Source: Verrucomicrobiia bacterium
Lineage (GTDB): Bacteria; Verrucomicrobiota; Verrucomicrobiia; Limisphaerales; JADLHS01
Assembly (NCBI GenBank): GCA_026125285.1
Contig: JAHCLO010000006.1
Coordinates: 1-64,000, forward strand
Direction of reading: 5' to 3'
DNA length: 64,000 nt
The translations under genes and the position numbers were made by a program. The notes under the pieces are model-generated. The model had not been told where the DNA came from, ran no database searches, and saw nothing but the letters and a program-made list of their open reading frames with translations. Shown piece by piece: positions 33,725-42,044 of the stretch (positions are counted from its first letter, which is position 1; each line of letters starts with the position of its first letter).

Positions 33725-34897
33725 ATGATGATGAACGATATGAAAACCAGCCGCCCTGAACCAGGTTGGAATCCGACCTCTCCGGAGGTGAAGCGGAATC
33801 AGCGTGCGGCTTACGATGCGATGCGTCTCCGCTGTCCCGTCGCCTACAGCGAGCTTATGGGGTGGTCCTTGTTCCGCCACGAAGACGTGATGCGCGTGCT
33901 GTTCGATCACAAAACCTTCAGCAGCGCTGTTTCGCAGCATCTTTCCGTGCCCAGTGGGATGGACCAGCCGGAGCACACCGAGTATCGCCGCATCATCGAA
34001 CCCTACTTCTCAGCGAAACGCATGGAGGCGTTCGAACCCATCTGCCGCGGCATCGCCACGAAGCTCGCGCACGATTTGAACGTGCGCCGCGAAGTGGAGT
34101 TCATGACAGATGCCGCACTGCCGTTTGCGGTGCAAGTCCAGTGCGCGTTTCTCGGGTGGCCGGCAGCATTGCAAGAACCGCTGCTGCGATGGACTCGCAA
34201 GAACCACGAAGCCACCCTCGCCCAAGACCGCAAGGCAATGTCCGAAATCGCGCTGGAATTTGAAGCCATCATTGATGATCTGTTGGAAACCCGGCTGCAA
34301 GCAGACGCCACCCCTGAAAGCGATCTCACCGCAGCACTGATGCACGAAAAGGTTTGGGGACGCCCTCTAAGCAACGAGGAGCTGGCAAGCATCCTGCGCA
34401 ATTGGACCGTAGGCGAAATTGGCACGATCTCCGCCTCGGTCGGCATTCTCACCCATTACCTGGCCGAGCATACCGGATTGCAGAAGCAATTGCGCGCCCA
34501 ACCCAACCTGCTACCGAACGCCATCGAGGAAATTCTCCGCATTTTCGGTCCGCTGGTATCAAACCGGCGAATCACCACATGCCCGGTGGAAATCTGTGGG
34601 CGAAAGATTGCCGCCGGCGAACGCATCACGCTGATGTGGATTTCGGCCAATCGTGATGAACGTGTTTTTGAAGAACCGGATTCATTTCGCTTCGATCGTG
34701 ACCCTAGCAAGAACCTTCTCTGGGGCGCAGGGATTCACGTCTGTCCCGGTGCGCCATTGGCAAAGTTAGAGATGAAAGTGTTCATGGAGGAATTGCTGGC
34801 CCACACCCAGGACATCGTAACCATCCCCGAAACATCACCTGCACTCGCTGCCTATCCAGCCAGCGGATTTACCACGTTGCCGCTGCGAATTCAGTGA
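33725..34897 (+). CDS. cytochrome P450
   Basis: 390 residues. Haem-ligand C340 lies in WGAGIHVCPGAPLAKLE; the K-helix ExxR is E269-IL-R272. The I-helix reads VGEIGTISAS and has lost the usual acid-alcohol pair, which may alter O2 activation. Length and style are those of soluble bacterial class I P450s; no ferredoxin partner is adjacent. The start is uncertain: ATGs at 33698 (next to GGGAGGAG), 33725 and 33728 are all possible. It lies 145 bp after the NO-stress operon and before the TetR gene. Fungal P450nor reduces NO; whether this enzyme does is unknown. Confidence 0.88.
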   Translation: MMMNDMKTSRPEPGWNPTSPEVKRNQRAAYDAMRLRCPVAYSELMGWSLFRHEDVMRVLFDHKTFSSAVSQHLSVPSGMDQPEHTEYRRIIEPYFSAKRMEAFEPICRGIATKLAHDLNVRREVEFMTDAALPFAVQVQCAFLGWPAALQEPLLRWTRKNHEATLAQDRKAMSEIALEFEAIIDDLLETRLQADATPESDLTAALMHEKVWGRPLSNEELASILRNWTVGEIGTISASVGILTHYLAEHTGLQKQLRAQPNLLPNAIEEILRIFGPLVSNRRITTCPVEICGRKIAAGERITLMWISANRDERVFEEPDSFRFDRDPSKNLLWGAGIHVCPGAPLAKLEMKVFMEELLAHTQDIVTIPETSPALAAYPASGFTTLPLRIQ

Positions 34898-34967
34898 TTT
34901 GCAGGGTCTGTGCACCTGGAACAAAGCGCACACCAAACGCTGACAAGTCCCCAAACCTGCTAAAGCC

Positions 34968-34981
34968 TTGACCTACGTCAA
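34968..34981 (+). promoter_or_regulatory. DNR/FNR-type box (TTGACctacGTCAA) before tetR
   Basis: A perfect TTGAC-N4-GTCAA palindrome centred at 34974.5. A TATATT hexamer at 35004-35009 follows after exactly 22 bp, the class II arrangement, giving a start near 35016 and a 13-base leader to the ATG at 35029. Confidence 0.78.
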
Positions 34982-35004
34982 TACTGCGTAAGGATGCCGC
35001 AACT

Positions 35005-35030
35005 ATATTGTGAACGTAGATTCACAATAT
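35005..35030. promoter_or_regulatory. TetR-family operator overlapping -10 and start codon
   Basis: ATATTGTGAA (35005-35014) and TTCACAATAT (35021-35030) form a perfect 10-bp inverted repeat with a 6-bp spacer. It covers the predicted -10, the transcript start and the first two bases of the tetR ATG. It is almost certainly the repressor's own operator. Confidence 0.82.
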
Positions 35031-35652
35031 GCGGGCCAAAAAGACAAAGACTGACATTAGGCAAGAACAGATCGCCCAAGTGGCGTTGGACGTCGTAGAA
35101 CGCCATGGGATGCGCGGCCTCAATGTGGCCCGCGTCGCGAAAGCGGTGGGTGTTGTGCCATCAGGGCTCTACCGGCATTTCTCCAGCAAAAACGATGTGC
35201 TGGCTTCAGTGCTGAATTTAATCGCCGAGCGCATGGAGTCCAATGTGACCCAGGTGCGAAGGAACAGTGCAAGCGCGCTGGATCGGCTGCACGACTTGCT
35301 CACCCGCCATGTGGAACTCGTCCTCCGTAATTCCGCCATTCCGCGCGTGGTGTTCTCCGAGGAGATGTTTCATGGCCAGTCCGCACATCGTCGCCGGATG
35401 TATGAGATCATTCGCGGGTATCTGCACCACGTGGTGCAACTCATCCGCGACGGACAACGCGACGGGTTCATTCGCACTGAGGTTGATCCGGAAGCGGCGT
35501 CAGTGCTCTTTCTAGGGTTGATTCAGCCGGGAGTTGTTCTTTGGGTCATGAGCGGCGGTGCATTCGACATCGCCGCACACGCGGAGGCCGGCTGGAAACT
35601 ATTTGTCGAAGCCGTCGAATCAATCCCTTCACACACCTTGGCCTCGCGTTGA
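35029..35652 (+). CDS. TetR-family transcriptional repressor
   Basis: 207 residues. The N-terminal helix-turn-helix covers about 12-58 (AQVALDVVERHGMRGLNVAR, then AKAVGVVPSGLYRHFSSKND). The rest is the helical ligand-binding and dimer domain. No Shine-Dalgarno sequence is clear, consistent with a very short leader. It begins an operon with a DUF6448 protein and a DevBCA-like exporter, the usual arrangement for a drug- or metabolite-responsive pump. The inducer is unknown. Confidence 0.9.
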   Translation: MRAKKTKTDIRQEQIAQVALDVVERHGMRGLNVARVAKAVGVVPSGLYRHFSSKNDVLASVLNLIAERMESNVTQVRRNSASALDRLHDLLTRHVELVLRNSAIPRVVFSEEMFHGQSAHRRRMYEIIRGYLHHVVQLIRDGQRDGFIRTEVDPEAASVLFLGLIQPGVVLWVMSGGAFDIAAHAEAGWKLFVEAVESIPSHTLASR

Positions 35653-35683
35653 ATTTCAAACCAAACACGAAAGGAAAATGAAC

Positions 35684-36325
35684 ATGAAGACATTGATAAA
35701 CAAACTGATCGCTGCCGGTATCCTCTCGGCCGCTTGGTTACTATCGGCCACCCCGGCGTTCGCCCATTGCGACACGCTGGACGGCCCGGTCGTCAGCGCT
35801 GCGAAAGCGGCCTTAGAAAAGCAAGACATCACGCCCGTGTTGAAATGGGTCAAGCCTAAGCATGAAACGGAATTGGAGTCGGCCTTTGCCCGGACACTCA
35901 CCGTGCGCGCGCAAAGCCAGGAAGCGCGCGAACTGGCCGACCAGTTCTTCTTTGAGACGCTTGTCCGCGTGCATCGTGCTGGTGAAGGCGCGCCTTATAC
36001 TGGCCTTAAGCCTGCCGGCACGAGAGTTGATCCTACCGTCGAGGTCGCCGACCGGGCGCTCGAAAGTGGCAATGTTGACGCATTAATTAAGCTCGTGACA
36101 GGCGAAGCTGCCGACGGCATCCGGCAGCGTTTCGATGAGGCTGTCGAAAATAGAAAGCACGCCGAGCAAAACGTGGAGGCCGGCCGCGAATTCGTAGCCT
36201 CCTATGTCAAGTTCGTCCACTACGTCGAGGCATTGCACACGGTCGCTACATGGTCGGCGTCTGCGCACGAGCACGAGGAAGAAACCACCCAACCGGTGAA
36301 CGCCGTTCACGAGCACGCGCACTAA
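35684..36325 (+). CDS. exported DUF6448-like protein with His-rich tail
   Basis: 213 residues. A signal peptide (about 1-27, ends PAFA) is followed at once by HCDTLDGPVVSAAKAAL, the conserved start of DUF6448 proteins. The body is helical. The C-terminus ends in two His/Glu clusters (HEHEEE and HEHAH), likely metal-binding. AAGGA at 35671-35675 is well spaced for the ATG at 35684 and too close for the one at 35678. It sits between tetR and the exporter genes. The role is unknown; a periplasmic metal or haem binder is a reasonable guess. Confidence 0.8.
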   Translation: MKTLINKLIAAGILSAAWLLSATPAFAHCDTLDGPVVSAAKAALEKQDITPVLKWVKPKHETELESAFARTLTVRAQSQEARELADQFFFETLVRVHRAGEGAPYTGLKPAGTRVDPTVEVADRALESGNVDALIKLVTGEAADGIRQRFDEAVENRKHAEQNVEAGREFVASYVKFVHYVEALHTVATWSASAHEHEEETTQPVNAVHEHAH

Positions 36326-36342
36326 AGCCAAGGGAGCGCGCC

Positions 36343-37509
36343 ATGAATTCCTCGAACTTCACCGCCGCCACGCGTATGTCCGTCAAGTGGCTGCTGCTTG
36401 TCGTCATTGCGGCGACCATTTTCTATTATGGTAAGTTTGCAGCCGTCCCGGTGCACATGTTTGAAGCCAAGCCGGACCTCGTAGTTGGTGAGGTGATGGG
36501 CACGGGGACGCTCGAAGCGCGGGTCAAGACCACCATCAGTTCTCGCATCCAAGAGCGGCTCGCAGACATGCTTGTGGATCAGGGCGACGTCGTTAGCGCA
36601 GGCCAGTTGCTCGCACGGCTCGACGACGGCGAAATCCAGCGCCAGGTAGAAGTCGCAGAAGCGGCGCTCGCGGCCGCGAAATTCACTGCCGAGCGGGTGC
36701 GCGTGGACGAAGTCCGCGCTACAGCCGTCGAAAAGCAAGCTCAACAGGAGCACAAACGCATTTCTCATCTCGTCGCCACCAAGGTCAGTTCACCGGCAGA
36801 AATGGACAAGGCCGTTGAGCAACTGCACGTCGCGGAAGCGGATTTGAAGCGCGCCCGGGCGGCCACCGCGGAAACCGGGCAACAAGTCATCACGGCGGAA
36901 CGCAATTTGGACTATCACCGCGAGAGATTGACTTTCGCAGAGATTCGCAGCCCTTACGACGGGCTGATCACAAAGCGCGACCGCGACCCGGGAGGGGTGG
37001 TTGTGCCGGGCAGTTCCGTCTTGCAATTGATCGCCACCAACGAACTGTGGGTTTCTGCTTGGGTGGACGAAACCGTGGCGACTGCCTTAGCCCCCGGTCA
37101 AACCGGTCGCATCGTGTTCCGCTCTGATCCCGTCCGAGCATATCCCGGAGAAGTCGCCCGGCTTGGTCGGGAAACAGATCCCGAAACACGGGAGTTTCTG
37201 GTGAACGTACGTGTGAGCGAACTTCCTCTCAATTGGACCATCGGTCAGCGCGCCGAGGTGTTTGTTGAAACTGCGCGCAAGTCAAACGCGCTGGCTGTGC
37301 CACAGACGTGTCTGCAATGGCGCGGCGGAAAGCCGGGCGTCTTCGTGGCCGAGAACGGCAAGGCTTCGTGGCGGGACGTGACGCTTGGATTGCGGGGGAA
37401 CGTTGCGGTGGAGGTCATGCATGGCTTGTCTTCAGGCGACAAAGTCGTGACGCCGGCAAATCCGAAGCAAGGGCCGCTCAAGTCTGGTCAACGCATCACG
37501 ATGCCATGA
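36343..37509 (+). CDS. HlyD/DevB-type membrane fusion protein
   Basis: 388 residues. One N-terminal membrane helix (WLLLVVIAATIFYYG), then a barrel-sandwich/lipoyl half (GTLEARVKTTISSRIQERLA), a long coiled-coil hairpin of about 100 residues rich in Ala, Glu and Arg, and the second half (FAEIRSPYDGLITKRDRDPG). It links the inner-membrane pump to an outer-membrane channel. AAGGGAG precedes the ATG. It is followed by permease and ATPase genes with 4-bp overlaps. Confidence 0.9.
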   Translation: MNSSNFTAATRMSVKWLLLVVIAATIFYYGKFAAVPVHMFEAKPDLVVGEVMGTGTLEARVKTTISSRIQERLADMLVDQGDVVSAGQLLARLDDGEIQRQVEVAEAALAAAKFTAERVRVDEVRATAVEKQAQQEHKRISHLVATKVSSPAEMDKAVEQLHVAEADLKRARAATAETGQQVITAERNLDYHRERLTFAEIRSPYDGLITKRDRDPGGVVVPGSSVLQLIATNELWVSAWVDETVATALAPGQTGRIVFRSDPVRAYPGEVARLGRETDPETREFLVNVRVSELPLNWTIGQRAEVFVETARKSNALAVPQTCLQWRGGKPGVFVAENGKASWRDVTLGLRGNVAVEVMHGLSSGDKVVTPANPKQGPLKSGQRITMP

Positions 37510-38717
37510 ACCTCGCGGCCAAAGACATACGCCACAACTTCGGACGGTTCGCGCTGACCACCGTGGGCATCGGCCTGCTGCTGATGATCGTGCTGGGCAT
37601 GAGCGGCATTTACAGGGGCATGATTGACGATGCGCTGGTGGTGGTGGACCACATTGGCGCGGACTTATGGGTTGTGCAACGCGGCACGCGCGGGCCGTTC
37701 GCCGAGATTTCCCGCCTACCCGCGAATCTTGAACATCGCTTGCGGGCCGTGCCGGGTGTCGCCAAAGCTCGGACATTTGTTTCGCACAACGTCCAGCGCG
37801 AATACAATGGAAGGCCGTTGCGGATGAACGCCCACGGCCTGGCCTGGCCAGAAGACAAGGGCGAATGGGTCAAGCTCATCGCCGGTCGTCCGCTCGGGCA
37901 GGCACATTACGAAATGATCGCCGATGCGTCGCTCGGTTTGGCATTGGGCGAGAGGCTGAAGCTCGGCAAGGACACCTACACAGTCGTGGGTGTGAGCCAA
38001 GGAATGGTCTCTTCGGGTGGCGACGGCATCGCGTTTTTCACCACACAGGACGCGCAGGCGATCCAATTCGACCTGCCGGGCGAAGCTATCCGACTGGAGA
38101 GCGCGGCTCGGGTGCAGCGAGCCGTTGGACAGGACTTGGGCCAGATGCAACCGCTGTTGCTCGAACGAGGGAGTGGTTTGTCCTCGGGAATTCCAGCACT
38201 GGCGCGACCGATGGTCAGCGCGATCACCGTTCTAGTTGCCAAGGGATTCGATTCTGCTGCGGTTGCAACAACAATCTCCGCATGGCCGGATGTGACGGTT
38301 TACACTCGCGACGGCCAAAACGAGTTGCTGGTTCACGGCATGATTGACAAGGCGCGCCGACAGATTGGCTTGTTCCGCGCTCTATTGGTGATCATCTCCA
38401 CCATCATCATGGCCCTGATTCTCTACACGCTGACGTTGGACAAGATTCACGACATCGCGATGCTCAAGCTCATGGGCGCGCGCAACTCGATGATTGCCGG
38501 CCTCATCCTGCAACAGGCGCTCCTGCTCGGCGCGCTCGGTTTCGTTCTAGCCTGGTATCTGGGCGGCTGGGTTTTTCCAAAGTTCCCGCGTCGCGTGCTC
38601 ATCGCACCCGAAGACTTGTGGGGGCTGGCCCTCGTGGTCACGGTCATTTCAGTGCTCGCCAGCCTGCTGGGTATCTGGAAAGCGATGCGCGTCGAGCCGA
38701 ACAAGGTGTTGTCATGA
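37506..38717 (+). CDS. FtsX-like ABC transporter permease (DevC-type)
   Basis: 403 residues. An N-terminal transmembrane helix (FALTTVGIGLLLMIVLGMSG), a large periplasmic domain (about 60-260), then three C-terminal helices with the FtsX-type motif DIAMLKLMGARNSMI. This is the layout of DevC/MacB-like exporters. It has no ATPase domain of its own and uses the next gene's product. Confidence 0.9.
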   Translation: MNLAAKDIRHNFGRFALTTVGIGLLLMIVLGMSGIYRGMIDDALVVVDHIGADLWVVQRGTRGPFAEISRLPANLEHRLRAVPGVAKARTFVSHNVQREYNGRPLRMNAHGLAWPEDKGEWVKLIAGRPLGQAHYEMIADASLGLALGERLKLGKDTYTVVGVSQGMVSSGGDGIAFFTTQDAQAIQFDLPGEAIRLESAARVQRAVGQDLGQMQPLLLERGSGLSSGIPALARPMVSAITVLVAKGFDSAAVATTISAWPDVTVYTRDGQNELLVHGMIDKARRQIGLFRALLVIISTIIMALILYTLTLDKIHDIAMLKLMGARNSMIAGLILQQALLLGALGFVLAWYLGGWVFPKFPRRVLIAPEDLWGLALVVTVISVLASLLGIWKAMRVEPNKVLS

Positions 38718-39424
38718 GCACCAATGGCAACCCGACACCCGCCGTCGAAGCCATCGGCCTGACGAAGATTTATGGCTCGGGCAACACCGAGGTCGTGGCG
38801 ATGAAAGACGTTTCCGTTCGGCTGGCGCGCGGCGAAGTGGTCGCCTTGCTTGGCCCAAGCGGCGCGGGCAAATCCACCTTCCTTACCGCCGTCGGCCTGA
38901 TTAATCCGCCCACAGCGGGTCGCATCGCTATTGGTGGCGAGGCAGTAATGGACGGCCCGCGTCCATTGGTGGACTTGCGCGCTTTCCGCCGAAAGCATCT
39001 CGGATTTGTTTTCCAAAAGGCCAACCTCATCCCATTCCTAAACGCTGCGGAGAACGTCGCCGTTGCGATGGAAATCAACGACACCACTCCACACGCCGCC
39101 CGACACCGGGCAATGGAACTGCTCGATTACCTCGGCGTAGCCGAACGCGCGAAGAACCTGCCCGATGCGCTCTCCGGTGGCCAGCAGCAGCGCGTTGCAG
39201 TTGCCCGAGCGCTGGCAAACCAGCCCAGCCTGATTCTCGCCGATGAACCCACAGCTGCGCTGGACAGCCATCGCGGCAGACAAGTCATGGAGTTATTCCG
39301 CAAAGTCGCCCACGAGCGCGGTTCGGCCGTGATTGTTGTGACGCACGACCACCGTTCTCTAGACGTGTTCGACCGCTCTTACGAAATGGAGGATGGTCAA
39401 CTGCGTCCGTCAAACCCATTGTAG
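38714..39424 (+). CDS. ABC transporter ATP-binding protein (DevA/LolD-type)
   Basis: 236 residues. Walker A is GPSGAGKST, the signature is LSGGQQQRVAVARAL, and Walker B is LILADEPTAALD, followed by VTHDHRS. It is the ATPase for the FtsX-like permease. The start overlaps the permease stop (ATGA). It ends 27 bp before the convergent narK gene, with no clear terminator between them. Confidence 0.93.
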   Translation: MSTNGNPTPAVEAIGLTKIYGSGNTEVVAMKDVSVRLARGEVVALLGPSGAGKSTFLTAVGLINPPTAGRIAIGGEAVMDGPRPLVDLRAFRRKHLGFVFQKANLIPFLNAAENVAVAMEINDTTPHAARHRAMELLDYLGVAERAKNLPDALSGGQQQRVAVARALANQPSLILADEPTAALDSHRGRQVMELFRKVAHERGSAVIVVTHDHRSLDVFDRSYEMEDGQLRPSNPL

Positions 39425-39451
39425 TGAGGTTTCATGGACTCCGTTAGAACA

Positions 39452-40966
39452 TTAACAATTGGTAGGCGAATTCCGCCGATGATAGAACCAGATGTTCACC
39501 GCGAGGCACAGCAGCGCGAATAGGGCCATTCCGGTGTAGGCCCAGGCCGGACCGCCTAGGTGATCCATTGTCCAGCCTAGCAGCAGTGGCGGGACAAAGC
39601 CGCCCAAGGCGCCGAGGCAACTGACAATTCCGATAGCTGCCCCCGCTTCCTTTGGCAGGACATGCGGGATGATTTTGAACACGCTGCCGTTGCCCAGTCC
39701 GGACGCAGCACAGATGATCAGGATGACGGTGAAAAATCCGGCGAACTGGTCCGGTTGGAGGAATCCCGACAGGCTGAATCCGCCCAAGGCCATTGTCCCG
39801 ACTGAAATCGAAGTGATCAGCCCCGCGCCGAACTTGTCCGCCAGCCAGCCACCCAGCGGTCGCGCGAGTGTGGCAATGGCTGCCGCCCAGGGCGCATACA
39901 GCAGCGGCTTGGGCGCGCCACCGGGAGCGGAAGCAAACACTTCCTTGATGATGAGCGGCAGCGATGCCCCCATGGCGACGAAACAACCGAAGGTCAGGAA
40001 ATACAGCAGCGAGAGCACCCAGGTGTGCAACCGTTTGCCCGCCACAAGTTGCGACGCCAATGTTTTGGGCTGGGTCGCGTGATCTTTCGTGCCGAACCAG
40101 ATTGCCGCCGCACATAGCAGGATAAAGGGAATCCAGAGAAACGCGGCGTTCTCGACGTGAATGGATCGTGCTGGTATGCCAGTTGAATCCGCCGACACCC
40201 CGAGCAGCGAGAACCCGATAACCAATGGGATGGTGAACTGCGCAATGGTCACGCCAAAGTTTCCCAGGCCATTGATGCCAAGCGCCGTGCCTTGGGATTG
40301 CTTGGGAAACCACAGGTTGATCACGCCCATCGAGGTGGCAAAGTTTGCTCCGGCGATGCCGGTCAGCGCCGCGCACGCCAGCAGCACCCAATAGGGCGTG
40401 GCCGGGTTCTTCACGGCAAAGCCGGTGGCAATACACGGTAGCAACAGCAACAGGGTGACAAAAGTGTAACTGCGCCGACTGCCAAACGTGGAAACAATCA
40501 GGCCGTAAGGGATGCGCAGGAATGAGCCGAGCAGCACCGGGGTTGCCGTCAGCCAGAAAAGTTGCTGGCGGGAAAGATTGAATCCGGCGTCCTTCAGACG
40601 GATGGGAATGGCCGACCACATGAACCAGACGGCAAAGGCAAGAGCCAATGAAACGACACTGATACCCAGGGTGCGCCAAGCCAGTGCCGCGTGCGGAAAG
40701 GCTTCACGTTCGATCTCACGCGCGGGCAATCTTAGGGGCGAAGGCAGATACCGCAACAACGCCGCGCCCGCGCCGAAGAGCGCCAGTGATGACCAGAAGG
40801 CCGGCCATTTGACCGCGTTGTGGCCGTCGAGGGATTCATTCAATGCCACGGTGAGCAGCCACACCTGCATGCAGAGAATCAGAATCAACACGCACATCAC
40901 GCCCAGCAACAGCGTGTTGGTCTTCGTGGGATGCGCCTGTCTTTGGGCTTCGCGGAAGGTGCTCAT
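39452..40966 (-). CDS. narK: NarK-type nitrate/nitrite transporter
   Basis: 504 residues. Major facilitator protein with the nitrate signature regions FATSMGVINLWFPKQSQGTA and NGSVFKIIPHVLPKEAGAAI, and RIPYGLIVSTFGSRR holding one of the substrate arginines. Two extra membrane helices precede the usual twelve (about residues 18-75). It overlaps the Rieske gene stop by 4 bp and is the last gene of the second nitrate reductase operon, so it most likely imports nitrate or exchanges it for nitrite. Confidence 0.93.
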   Translation of the reverse strand: MSTFREAQRQAHPTKTNTLLLGVMCVLILILCMQVWLLTVALNESLDGHNAVKWPAFWSSLALFGAGAALLRYLPSPLRLPAREIEREAFPHAALAWRTLGISVVSLALAFAVWFMWSAIPIRLKDAGFNLSRQQLFWLTATPVLLGSFLRIPYGLIVSTFGSRRSYTFVTLLLLLPCIATGFAVKNPATPYWVLLACAALTGIAGANFATSMGVINLWFPKQSQGTALGINGLGNFGVTIAQFTIPLVIGFSLLGVSADSTGIPARSIHVENAAFLWIPFILLCAAAIWFGTKDHATQPKTLASQLVAGKRLHTWVLSLLYFLTFGCFVAMGASLPLIIKEVFASAPGGAPKPLLYAPWAAAIATLARPLGGWLADKFGAGLITSISVGTMALGGFSLSGFLQPDQFAGFFTVILIICAASGLGNGSVFKIIPHVLPKEAGAAIGIVSCLGALGGFVPPLLLGWTMDHLGGPAWAYTGMALFALLCLAVNIWFYHRRNSPTNC

Positions 40967-41472
40967 GTGGACGCGGGTTCGGTGACGTAGATTTCGTCGC
41001 CTTTGACGAGGACTTCGAGGCGCTTCAACGGACGCGGTGGTGGGCCTTGCAGAACGTTGCCGGTTCGCGCGTCAAACCACCCGTTGTGACACGGACACTG
41101 GATCTTGTCGGCGGCAGGCTGATAGAACACGGCGCAGGAAAGGTGCGTGCATTTCTGCTCGAAAGCCCGCCAACTGCCGTCATTCAGATGTATCAAAATG
41201 AACGGAATCTTTGAGCCGGTTACAGTGAACGCGCGAGTGCCCCCAACCGGAACTTCTTCGGTCTTGCAGACGAATTCCTCGCCTTCGATCCGGTGTGGTG
41301 GAAACAGCCGGTCCTTTACCGCCACCCAGCCGCTGCCGACGGCCATGCCGCCGGACACAAGGCATAGAAACTTGGTGAACTCGCGCCGCGAAACGTGTTC
41401 GGCCTCCACGCGCTCGATGGGGAAATCCACTTCCGGCGCGGACTTTTCGGGTAATGGGCTGTTGGTGTTCAT
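40963..41472 (-). CDS. Rieske [2Fe-2S] protein, Tat-like N-terminus
   Basis: 169 residues. Cluster ligands are C108-T-H110 and C126-P-C-H129, with C113 and C128 placed for the stabilising disulfide found in bc-type Rieske proteins. [21 protein letters not shown] is a Tat-like anchor, given here as SRREF plus a hydrophobic run. A high-potential exported cluster could carry electrons at the membrane's outer face. It is coupled to the genes on both sides by 4-bp overlaps. Confidence 0.9.
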   Translation of the reverse strand: MNTNSPLPEKSAPEVDFPIERVEAEHVSRREFTKFLCLVSGGMAVGSGWVAVKDRLFPPHRIEGEEFVCKTEEVPVGGTRAFTVTGSKIPFILIHLNDGSWRAFEQKCTHLSCAVFYQPAADKIQCPCHNGWFDARTGNVLQGPPPRPLKRLEVLVKGDEIYVTEPAST

Positions 41473-42044
41473 TCGCTATCCACGACAAGTTCCGTAGCCC
41501 CTTTGGGCATCATGATATTGACCTTCGTCTTTACGAGTTGCTGGCCGAAACGAAACGTGTTCACCGGCGAACTGTTCGGGCGGTTACGGCCGATTTGTTC
41601 GCGAGTGCCATAAAACAGCGCGCCGCTCGGACAGACCGTGGCGCACATCGGCTTCTTGCCCGCGCTGGTGCGGTCGTAGCACATGTTGCACTTCATCATC
41701 AGGTCGAGCGGCTCGACTTTCTTGGGCACGCCGAACGGACAGGCTTGCACGCAATTCGAGCACGCGATGCAGCGCGCGGTGTTGGCGCTGTGAACAATGC
41801 CAAACTCATCCTTCGTGATGGCGTCAGCGGGACAAACCTTGGCACAGACCGGGTCTTCGCAGTGCATGCAGACCTGCACCGAGGTTTGCGTGCTCAGAAA
41901 GCGATCCACGTAATCCACGTGAATCATCGCCGTCTGGCCGTTCGTTTCACATTCGGCGCACGCCATTTCGCAGGCGTGGCAGCCGATGCAACGCTGCGGG
42001 TCAAAGAAGAATTCCTGGTCAGTGCGAAACGTCGTGGTGTTCAT
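41469..42044 (-). CDS. four-cluster ferredoxin subunit (NrfC/DmsB-like)
   Basis: 191 residues with sixteen-odd cysteines in the pattern of DMSO reductase-type electron-transfer subunits: [37 protein letters not shown] and CNMC...CATVCP. No signal peptide is present. It would pass electrons between the membrane cytochrome and the molybdenum subunit. The ATG overlaps the end of the molybdoenzyme gene. Confidence 0.92.
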   Translation of the reverse strand: MNTTTFRTDQEFFFDPQRCIGCHACEMACAECETNGQTAMIHVDYVDRFLSTQTSVQVCMHCEDPVCAKVCPADAITKDEFGIVHSANTARCIACSNCVQACPFGVPKKVEPLDLMMKCNMCYDRTSAGKKPMCATVCPSGALFYGTREQIGRNRPNSSPVNTFRFGQQLVKTKVNIMMPKGATELVVDSE

